From: an uncultured Lachnospiraceae bacterium
GTDB lineage: Bacteria; Bacillota; Clostridia; Lachnospirales; Lachnospiraceae
Assembly: GCA_934418125.1 (NCBI GenBank)
Contig: CAKRWT010000041.1
Span: forward strand, 1 to 21,017
Direction of reading: 5' to 3'
DNA length: 21,017 nucleotides
Below the pieces are notes generated by a model. It was not told the origin of the DNA, did no database searches, and saw nothing but the letters and a program-made list of their open reading frames with translations. The translations under genes were made by a program, and so were the position numbers. This document shows positions 15,812-21,017 of this stretch, piece by piece; within the stretch, counting starts at the first letter, position 1, and every line of letters begins with the position of its first letter.

Positions 15812-18394
15812 TTATTTTCTTTTCGCTACCAGTGCACCATTTTCCACCGAAATCAGGATGGTATCTTTAGCAGATACCTGGTCTGCCAATATCAGTTTCG
15901 CAGATAAGGTTTCCACGTACTTCTGGATATATCGTTTCAATGGTCTTGCACCATATACCGGGTCATAAGCATTATCCACGATAAACTGCTCTGCCTCTGG
16001 TGTCAGTTCAATCTGTAACTCTCTGTCTGCAAGCCGTTTGTTCAGGTCCGCAATAATCAACTGAATGATACCGCCGATATTGTCCTTGGTTAATGGCTTG
16101 AAGAGAATGGTTTCATCCAGCCGGTTCAAAAACTCCGGTCTGAAGTGGTTTCTCAGGTCATTCATAACCAGTTGCTCTGCTTCCGGTTTGATATTTCCCT
16201 GTTCATCAATGCCATCCAACAGATAGCTTGCACCAATATTGGAGGTCATAATCAGAATCGTATTCTTGAAATCTACCGTTCTTCCCTGGGAATCGGTAAT
16301 TCGTCCATCATCCAATACCTGTAGCAGCACGTTAAATACATCCGGATGAGCTTTTTCAATCTCATCAAACAGGACTACCGAATAGGGTTTTCTCCGTACT
16401 GCTTCTGTCAGCTGTCCGCCCTCTTCATATCCTATATATCCAGGAGGTGCTCCAATCAGTCTGGACACAGAATATTTCTCCATATACTCGCTCATATCGA
16501 TACGCACCATATTGGTTTCATCATCAAACAGGGCTGCTGCCAGGGCTTTGGCAAGCTCTGTCTTACCAACACCGGTAGGGCCTAAGAACAGGAAGGAGCC
16601 TATTGGTTTGGTAGGGTCTTTGATACCCGCTTTGGAACGGATAATCGCCTCTGTTACCTTCGTCACACCCTCATCCTGTCCAATGACTCTCTTATGCAGC
16701 TCATCGTCCAGATGCAATGTCTTATTACGCTCGCTTTCTGTCAGCTTGGCAACCGGGATTCCCGTCCATCTGGATATAATCTTCGCGATTTCTTCCTCGG
16801 ATACACTTTCGTGTACCAAAGACAGGTCTGCCTTGCTTACCCGCTCTTCTTCTATTTCTAACTGTTGCTTCAAAGAAGGCAGTTTACCATAGCTTAATTC
16901 GGCTGCTTTCTCATAATCACCATCTCTTTGGGCAACCTGAATCTGGTTGTTTACCTCATCGATTTCCTCACGAATCTTAGACAGCTTTTCCACAGAAGCT
17001 TTTTCATTCTCCCACTGTGCCATCCGGTTCTTGAGTTCCTCTTTCAGTTCTGCCAGTTCTTTCTGTAAATTAGCCAGACGTTCCTTACTCAAATGGTCGT
17101 CTTCCTTTTTCAGGGCAGTCTCTTCAATCTCCAGCTGCATGACCTTACGGCGCAGTTCATCCAGTTCTGTTGGCATGGAATCCAGCTCGGTCTTAATCAA
17201 AGCACAGGCTTCATCCACCAGGTCAATTGCCTTATCCGGCAGAAAACGGTCGGAAATATAACGATTAGATAGAACTGCTGCACTGACCAGTGCATTATCC
17301 ATGATTTTTACCCCATGGTATACCTCATACCGTTCTTTCAAACCACGTAAAATGGAAATGGTATCCTCCACAGTTGGTTCATCTACCATAACCGGCTGGA
17401 AACGTCGCTCCAGTGCAGGGTCTTTTTCAATATACTGTCTGTACTCATCCAGTGTGGTTGCACCGATACAGTGCAGCTCCCCTCTGGCAAGCATAGGCTT
17501 TAACATATTGCCTGCATCCATGGCACCATCCGTCTTACCGGCACCTACGATAGTATGCAGCTCATCGATGAAAAGAATAATCTGTCCTTCACTGTTTTTC
17601 ACATCATCCAGCACCGCTTTCAGACGTTCCTCAAACTCACCACGATACTTGGCACCGGCAACCAGTGCACCCATATCCAGGGAAAAAATTTTCTTATCCT
17701 TCAGCCCTTCCGGCACATCTCCCCGCACGATACGCTGTGCAAGTCCTTCTGCCACGGCAGTTTTACCCACACCAGGTTCACCGATTAACACCGGGTTATT
17801 CTTTGTTTTACGGGACAGAATCCGAATCACATTCCGGATTTCATTATCTCTGCCGATAACCGGGTCCAGCTTCTGGCTTCTTGCCTTTTCCACCAAATCC
17901 TGTCCATATTTTTCCAGAGTATCATAAGTAGCCTCCGGATTGTCGGAAGTTACCCGCTGATTGCCCCTTACGGTGGACAGTGCCTGTAAGAACCGCTCTC
18001 TGGTAATGCCAAACTCTCTGAAAATCTCTTTAATTTCCTTATTCGGGTGTTTTAACATGGCTAAGAATAAATGCTCTACCGAAACATATTCATCACCCAG
18101 GGCCTTGGCTTCATCCTCTGCACTTACCAGTACCTTATTTAAGTCCTGTCCTACATAAACCTGACCGCCCTGCACTTTGACACGCTTCTGCAAGCCCTGC
18201 TCTACCCGGTTTACAAAATATTCTTTCTGTATCTCCATCTTCTCAATCAATTTCAGAATTAAGCTGTCATCGATGGTAAGAAGACTGTACAGTAAATGTT
18301 CTTCTTCAATTTCCTGATTTCCATACTCATAGGCAAGTCTTTCACACTGCTCTACCGCCTGCATGGATTTCTGAGTAAATTTCGTTAAATTCAT
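15812..18394 (-). CDS. clpB: ATP-dependent disaggregase ClpB
   Basis: ClpB is a hexameric AAA+ motor that threads aggregated proteins through its pore, working with the DnaK/DnaJ system in the cytoplasm. The 860-residue protein is full length: Clp N-domain repeats (1-145), first ATPase with GEPGVGKT (205-212, Lys211) and ILFIDELH (about 273-280), and the coiled-coil middle domain (about 405-525, e.g. [18 protein letters not shown]) that separates ClpB from ClpC/ClpA. The second ATPase has GPTGVGKT (Lys611), pore loop region [13 protein letters not shown] (648-660) and LFDEIEKAH. There is no IGF/LGF-type ClpP-binding loop recognisable, in keeping with a disaggregase. Start at ATG 18394 is set by GAGGAGG six to seven bases upstream; an upstream in-frame ATG would pass through the promoter and operator. 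Transcribed from its own CIRCE promoter. Confidence 0.97.
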   Translation of the reverse strand: MNLTKFTQKSMQAVEQCERLAYEYGNQEIEEEHLLYSLLTIDDSLILKLIEKMEIQKEYFVNRVEQGLQKRVKVQGGQVYVGQDLNKVLVSAEDEAKALGDEYVSVEHLFLAMLKHPNKEIKEIFREFGITRERFLQALSTVRGNQRVTSDNPEATYDTLEKYGQDLVEKARSQKLDPVIGRDNEIRNVIRILSRKTKNNPVLIGEPGVGKTAVAEGLAQRIVRGDVPEGLKDKKIFSLDMGALVAGAKYRGEFEERLKAVLDDVKNSEGQIILFIDELHTIVGAGKTDGAMDAGNMLKPMLARGELHCIGATTLDEYRQYIEKDPALERRFQPVMVDEPTVEDTISILRGLKERYEVYHGVKIMDNALVSAAVLSNRYISDRFLPDKAIDLVDEACALIKTELDSMPTELDELRRKVMQLEIEETALKKEDDHLSKERLANLQKELAELKEELKNRMAQWENEKASVEKLSKIREEIDEVNNQIQVAQRDGDYEKAAELSYGKLPSLKQQLEIEEERVSKADLSLVHESVSEEEIAKIISRWTGIPVAKLTESERNKTLHLDDELHKRVIGQDEGVTKVTEAIIRSKAGIKDPTKPIGSFLFLGPTGVGKTELAKALAAALFDDETNMVRIDMSEYMEKYSVSRLIGAPPGYIGYEEGGQLTEAVRRKPYSVVLFDEIEKAHPDVFNVLLQVLDDGRITDSQGRTVDFKNTILIMTSNIGASYLLDGIDEQGNIKPEAEQLVMNDLRNHFRPEFLNRLDETILFKPLTKDNIGGIIQLIIADLNKRLADRELQIELTPEAEQFIVDNAYDPVYGARPLKRYIQKYVETLSAKLILADQVSAKDTILISVENGALVAKRK

Positions 18395-18440
18395 AATACG
18401 CACCTCCTCATTTCTATCATTATCAGGTAATTCCAAACTC

Positions 18441-18469
18441 ACAATACAACCTTTTGTTAGCACTGTCAA
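18441..18469 (-). promoter_or_regulatory. clpB promoter overlapping CIRCE
   Basis: Minus strand: TTGACA (18469-18464), a 17-base spacer and TATTGT (18446-18441). The -35 box is a perfect consensus and lies inside the CIRCE element, so HrcA binding would block RNA polymerase. Predicted start near 18434, about 40 bases before the clpB ATG. Confidence 0.85.
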
Positions 18470-18483
18470 GTAGTGAGTGCTAA
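18457..18483. promoter_or_regulatory. CIRCE operator (HrcA binding site) of clpB
   Basis: Arms TTAGCACTG (18457-18465) and GAGTGCTAA (18475-18483) with a 9-base spacer match the CIRCE consensus TTAGCACTC-N9-GAGTGCTAA at 17 of 18 arm positions. HrcA is the expected repressor; hrcA is not in this window. Confidence 0.95.
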
Positions 18484-18503
18484 TTTAATGGCAGACAATA
18501 GCG

Positions 18504-19514
18504 TTATGACGCTACTGCTGCAAACTCCTGTAGCCGCTTTTTGGCATCAGGACTTAAATGCTTCGGTACCTGAATCTGTACTACCACATATTCGTCACCC
18601 TTTTGGGAAGGATTTTTCATCGAAACAATTCCTTTGCCTTTCAGTCTGATTTTTGTACCAGACTGGGTTCCTTCCTTAATCTTACAGCTTACCTTACCAT
18701 TTAAGGTAGGCACAATCGCTTCGCCGCCCAATGCGGCTGTCTGGAATGGAATATTGACCGTTGTGTACACGTCCATTCCTTTTCGCTCAAAACCGGCTTT
18801 TTCCTTAACCGATACCTCCAGGAGCAGATTACCGGCATTACCGCCATTTCTGCCCGGCATACCTTTGCCTTTTAACCGAATTTTCTGACCGGAATCAATT
18901 CCTGCCGGAATGTGTATCTGTAGGGACTCTTCTTTGCCTTCAGGAGTCTGGAAACGGATTACCTTATCTGCACCAAGTGCTGCTTCTTCAAAGCTTACCT
19001 CTACCTTGGCAAGCATGTCTTCTCCTTCTTTGGCACGATTTCCCCTGCCAAAGAAAGCATCACCATAGCCACCGGAGAAATGACTGCCGGAACCACTGTG
19101 GAAATCTCCGTGAAATCCCTGACCAAAGATGCCATCAAAAATGTCATCCAGATTTTCACCCGTATATTGATATTCATGGAATCCGCTGCCCGGATTGCCA
19201 TGGAAATGAAATGTCTGTCCGCCAAAATCTCCCCGGCTGCCAGCTCCCTGACCATATTTTTTATAAAATTCTGGGTCAAATCCTTCTTCAAAGGCTGCAT
19301 GGCCAAACTGGTCGTAGAGTTTCTTCTTCTCCTGGTCGCTCAACACATTATAGGCCTCGGTCACTTCTTTAAACTTTTCCTCTGCATCCGGATTATCCTT
19401 ATTCATATCCGGGTGATATTTCTTAGCAAGCTTTCGATAGGCTTTCTTAATGGCTGCTTCATCCACATTCCTGTCCACGCCAAGCACCTCATAATAGTCT
19501 CGCTTCTTTGCCAT
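18504..19514 (-). CDS. DnaJ/CbpA-type J-domain co-chaperone without zinc finger
   Basis: J-proteins deliver unfolded clients to DnaK and stimulate its ATPase. The 336-residue protein has an N-terminal J domain (about 7-72) with the diagnostic HPD at 34-36, a Gly/Phe/His-rich region (about 85-165), and two beta-sandwich client-binding domains (about 170-330). It lacks the four CxxCxGxG zinc-finger repeats of housekeeping DnaJ, so it is a type II (CbpA-like) protein, shorter than DnaJ (about 375). The ATG at 19514 is favoured because AAGGTG lies six bases upstream; a GTG three codons earlier overlaps that ribosome site. It is 95 bases downstream of hsp20 across a strong terminator and has no CIRCE of its own. 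The clpB promoter begins 20 bases after its stop codon. Confidence 0.95.
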   Translation of the reverse strand: MAKKRDYYEVLGVDRNVDEAAIKKAYRKLAKKYHPDMNKDNPDAEEKFKEVTEAYNVLSDQEKKKLYDQFGHAAFEEGFDPEFYKKYGQGAGSRGDFGGQTFHFHGNPGSGFHEYQYTGENLDDIFDGIFGQGFHGDFHSGSGSHFSGGYGDAFFGRGNRAKEGEDMLAKVEVSFEEAALGADKVIRFQTPEGKEESLQIHIPAGIDSGQKIRLKGKGMPGRNGGNAGNLLLEVSVKEKAGFERKGMDVYTTVNIPFQTAALGGEAIVPTLNGKVSCKIKEGTQSGTKIRLKGKGIVSMKNPSQKGDEYVVVQIQVPKHLSPDAKKRLQEFAAVAS

Positions 19515-19560
19515 GTCATTCACCTTCTCCCATCTTCAAACATAACTCTCTGTTTCTTTC

Positions 19561-19596
19561 TTTTAGAAAAACCGCCCCAGAACAATTCCGGGGCGG
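19561..19596 (-). terminator. Intrinsic terminator between hsp20 and dnaJ
   Basis: On the minus strand CCGCCCC and GGGGCGG (19596-19590 and 19578-19572) form a GC-rich stem, extended by inner GAA/TTC pairing over a tiny loop, and are followed by TTTTT then CT. It lies 14 bases after the hsp20 stop codon and upstream of dnaJ in the same direction, so it should reduce readthrough into dnaJ. Confidence 0.93.
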
Positions 19597-19609
19597 CGCG
19601 TAACTGCTG

Positions 19610-20047
19610 TTAGCCTTCAATGGCTATCTGTTTCTTGGTTTCAACAGCTTTTGCTTCCTTCTTCGGAACATCCAGCTTCAGAATACCATTTTCAAATTTG
19701 GCATGAATATCATCTTCTGTGATATCCTTACCCACATAGAAGCTTCGGCTCATAGAACCTGCATAACGCTCCTGGCGGATGTATTTGCCTTTCTTGTCGG
19801 TTTCATCCTTATCCAGTCCTTTGGCTGCTGAAATATTCAGATAGCCATTGTCCAGTTGAAGCTGAATCTCATCTTTCTTAAATCCCGGTAAATCAACGAT
19901 GACCTCGTAGCCATCCTCTTTCTCCCTGACATCGGTACTCATAACATGTTTCGCATGTTTACCATACAGCTCCTTATCAATGTCCGGAAAACTAAAGTTC
20001 ATAAAATCATCAAAAATATCACTACCAAATACGCTAGGCATTAACAT
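19610..20047 (-). CDS. Small heat-shock protein, Hsp20/alpha-crystallin family
   Basis: An ATP-independent holdase that binds unfolding proteins and keeps them ready for DnaK/ClpB refolding. The 145-residue protein has a short N-terminal arm (1-38, FDDFMNFSFPDID), an alpha-crystallin domain (about 38-133) with DGYEVIVDLPGFKKDEIQ and the conserved FENGILKLDVPKK, and a C-terminal tail containing an I-x-I anchor (IAI in KKQIAIEG) used for oligomer assembly. ATG 20047 has GGAGGA seven bases upstream; a second ATG two codons later is less well spaced. First gene of the heat-shock block, transcribed from a CIRCE-controlled promoter about 120 bases upstream. Confidence 0.96.
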   Translation of the reverse strand: MLMPSVFGSDIFDDFMNFSFPDIDKELYGKHAKHVMSTDVREKEDGYEVIVDLPGFKKDEIQLQLDNGYLNISAAKGLDKDETDKKGKYIRQERYAGSMSRSFYVGKDITEDDIHAKFENGILKLDVPKKEAKAVETKKQIAIEG

Positions 20048-20172
20048 AAGTCATTCCTCCATTCTTTTTGTTTGACATAAATGCCATCTATAGTATTAAC
20101 CATTCGTTTCTATCGAACTCCGGCAAATGGGATTTCTTCTCTATTTCTTTCCCTTTCCTTTGTTCTACATGT

Positions 20173-20201
20173 AATATAACACGCATTATTAGCACTGTCA
20201 A
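20173..20201 (-). promoter_or_regulatory. hsp20 promoter overlapping CIRCE
   Basis: Minus strand: TTGACA (20201-20196), a 17-base spacer and TATATT (20178-20173). As at clpB, the perfect -35 lies in the CIRCE spacer and right arm. Predicted start near 20166 gives a leader of about 119 bases. Confidence 0.87.
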
Positions 20202-20215
20202 TAGGTGAGTGCTAA
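20189..20215. promoter_or_regulatory. CIRCE operator (HrcA binding site) of hsp20
   Basis: Arms TTAGCACTG (20189-20197) and GAGTGCTAA (20207-20215) with a 9-base spacer, 17 of 18 arm positions matching consensus. The single deviation is the same base as in the clpB copy. Confidence 0.95.
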
Positions 20216-20264
20216 TTATTTTGTGAAGATTTTGTGAACTCTACGAGCCATGCACATTTACGTG

Positions 20265-20305
20265 AAAAGCCCTCGTTCAAGCTTGCTTGATAAAGAGGGC
20301 TTTTT
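20265..20305. terminator. Bidirectional hairpin terminator
   Basis: AAAAGCCCTC (20265-20274) pairs with GAGGGCTTTTT (20295-20305), with an inner TCAAG/CTTGA helix. T-runs occur on both strands (five on plus, four on minus). There is no live gene ending here on the plus strand, so it most likely served the integrase gene remnant on the minus strand or insulates the hsp20 promoter. Confidence 0.85.
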
Positions 20306-20332
20306 CATGGAAATGTATAGGGCGACAGTCCG

Positions 20333-20360
20333 ACAGCGAGGGAATTTATTCCCGAGCTGT
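20333..20360. repeat. 28-base interrupted palindrome
   Basis: ACAGC-GA-GGGAAT-TT-ATTCCC-GA-GCTGT: the arms pair perfectly apart from a symmetric GA/GA internal mismatch. No T-run follows, so it is not a standard terminator. Its right arm overlaps the outer inverted repeat. Confidence 0.8.
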
Positions 20361-20388
20361 GCATGGCGTAGCATTCTCTTTCGCACTC

Positions 20389-20471
20389 GATTTTCTTGAT
20401 TTGACCACATTTTTACGACAAATTCTTGGAAAAATATATTCTTCTGATTTTCTTACCACATTTTACGACAA
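20389..20471. repeat. Imperfect direct repeats near the integrase remnant
   Basis: GATTTTCTT followed by ACCACATTTTTACGACAA occurs at 20389-20421 (with a six-base gap) and again, with one T fewer and no gap, at 20446-20471. The position just beyond the 3' end of an integrase gene suggests recombinase arm-binding or attachment-site sequence. Confidence 0.7.
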
Positions 20472-20482
20472 CGACTTATGGT

Positions 20483-20886
20483 TTATACTACAGCAGGTAC
20501 GGTTTCTGGCAGGTTCATTTTAGACATCTCGTTCTCCACATGCGACTTTTCTGCAATATGATTGTAGACATTCATTGTGATCTGTGCATCTGAATGGTCT
20601 TCGCTCCGCTACGGTCGGTGCTAAACGGATGTCCACCGGACATCCAACACCCCATGACATACTGCATAACTTTGGGATTGACATTATTCTCACCGAGTCT
20701 GATACATCCCGAAATAGGCGGCATGATTGGACGTCCATGCTTTGTATTGAAGATGAATCCACTGCGTCCACCAATCTCCACATTACTCTGTAAACCAAGC
20801 ATCAGGTTCAGCTCTCTCTGTTTACGGAACGCATCATATACCATCTGTGTCATAGGAATGTCTCTGATTCCTGCATCCGTTTTTCC
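20483..20886 (-). pseudogene. Tyrosine recombinase/integrase, 3' remnant
   Basis: The remnant starts mid-gene at KTDAGIRDIPMTQMVYDAF and continues through ELNLMLGLQSNVEIGGRSGFIFNTKHGRPIMP, a sequence typical of Tn916/ICE-type integrases of gut Clostridia. It then jumps to GCIRLGENNVNPKVMQYVMG, having lost the segment that carries the catalytic HxLRHT box. A 53-bp insertion (20597-20649) shifts the frame. Beyond it, reading resumes in another frame with HSDAQITMNVYNHIAEKSH (the catalytic-tyrosine motif) and ends ETVPAVV at TAA 20485-20483. Three lesions (5' truncation, internal deletion, insertion) make it non-functional. No cargo genes of the parent element are seen. Confidence 0.88.
20597..20649. 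mobile_element. 53-bp palindrome-bearing insert within the integrase remnant
   Basis: Comparison of the two reading frames on each side shows that 53 bases interrupt the expected VMG-HSDA junction. The insert contains the perfect hairpin GGATGTCC-ACC-GGACATCC (20627-20645) and a GC-rich tail with CCGTAGCGG on the minus strand. This is the make-up of a REP/MITE-like miniature repeat, but terminal inverted repeats and target duplications are not evident. Its exact ends are uncertain by one or two bases. Confidence 0.55.
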
Positions 20887-21017
20887 TGCAAAATGCTAAT
20901 TTTTATTTGCCTGTTTTACAGGAATTTTTCCCTTTTTTAATTTTCATTCCGAAGGAAAGTTGTTGTATTTTATCTTCTCATCTTTCATTACACTGCCATT
21001 GCATCAAGATATTTTTT
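20887..21017. other. AT-rich right edge, nothing recognisable
   Basis: No supported gene. In-frame stops directly precede the integrase homology on the minus strand. A weak CCTGT/ACAGG hairpin followed by T-rich sequence (20910-20940) and a few codons running in from the right edge on the minus strand are too little to call. Confidence 0.5.

Larger units (their letters stand above)
20241..20371. repeat. Inverted repeat enclosing a terminator
   Basis: GCCATGCACA (20247-20256) and TGTGCATGGC (20358-20367) are exact inverse complements, extended by CTAC (20241-20244) and GTAG (20368-20371) across a two-base bulge. About 100 bases, including a terminator hairpin and a smaller palindrome, lie between the arms. 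Confidence 0.8.
20216..20482. other. Gene-free scar with nested inverted and direct repeats
   Basis: No convincing gene is present on either strand. From left to right it holds one arm of an inverted repeat (20241-20256), a bidirectional terminator hairpin (20265-20305), a 28-base imperfect palindrome (20333-20360), the second inverted-repeat arm (20358-20371), and two imperfect direct repeats (20389-20421 and 20446-20471). It separates the heat-shock block from an integrase remnant and is probably the end of a decayed mobile element (inference). Confidence 0.7.

Noticed and set aside
18395..18469. Longer N-terminus for ClpB
   Set aside because: It would be translated through the promoter and CIRCE operator; the GAGGAGG before 18394 and family alignment settle the start.
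18499..18514. Palindrome TAGCGT/ACGCTA at the dnaJ stop codon
   Set aside because: Six-base arms and no T-run; likely chance or a weak RNA hairpin, not a supported terminator.
20988..21017. Nine codons (KKYLDAMAV then stop) entering from the right edge on the minus strand
   Set aside because: Too short to tell a gene end from chance.
1..21017. CRISPR arrays, rRNA or tRNA genes, riboswitches
   Set aside because: No regularly spaced repeat-spacer array, no rRNA-like sequence and no cloverleaf or known riboswitch core was recognised by eye on either strand.

Overview
The window looks like chromosomal DNA from a Gram-positive anaerobe of the Lachnospiraceae type (class Clostridia). The evidence is moderate GC, strong GGAGG-type ribosome sites, HrcA/CIRCE heat-shock control, and several families mostly met in that group: DUF4364, DUF4250, DUF975, DUF5722 and a corrinoid-activation-like ASKHA protein. 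The genus cannot be fixed from the sequence alone.

Layout, left to right. (1) 1-1210, minus: transcription terminator Rho, running off the left edge, with a charged N-terminal insertion. (2) 1457-4093, plus: a probable three-gene operon of malic enzyme, a TIGR01212-type radical SAM protein and a DUF4364 winged-helix protein, divergent from rho across about 246 bp. (3) 4143-5171, minus: a lone DUF1016/YhcG-type PDDEXK nuclease that looks like an accessory insertion. (4) 5230-11436, minus: an OmpR-type response regulator, its histidine kinase, a membrane-anchored polysaccharide deacetylase, the AAA+ ATPase RarA and a membrane-anchored DUF5722 protein with glycosidase-like acidic motifs, all tightly spaced and read in that order. 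(5) 11613-12488, minus: a DUF975 membrane protein whose C-terminus is made of a 12-bp tandem repeat. (6) 12608-15633, minus: an S66 LD-carboxypeptidase, a 57-residue DUF4250 protein and a [2Fe-2S]/ASKHA activase, in an overlapping or close-packed operon. (7) 15767-20215, minus: a proteostasis block of hsp20, a zinc-finger-less dnaJ/cbpA and clpB. It has two near-identical CIRCE promoters, one before hsp20 and one between dnaJ and clpB, plus strong hairpin terminators after hsp20 and after clpB. (8) 20216-21017: a gene-poor scar holding a bidirectional terminator, nested inverted repeats, direct repeats and the broken 3' part of a tyrosine-recombinase gene, which is itself interrupted by a small palindrome-bearing insert.

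How the parts work together: the heat-shock block encodes holdase (Hsp20), J-protein and disaggregase (ClpB), under HrcA repression through operators that physically share bases with the -35 boxes. The two-component/deacetylase/DUF5722 cluster points to envelope maintenance, with RarA (replication repair) embedded in it. No complete unknown defence or mobile system is visible. The most unusual items are the palindromic insert in the integrase remnant, the nested repeats beside it, the repeat-expanded linkers in three unrelated proteins, and the shared operator/-35 design.
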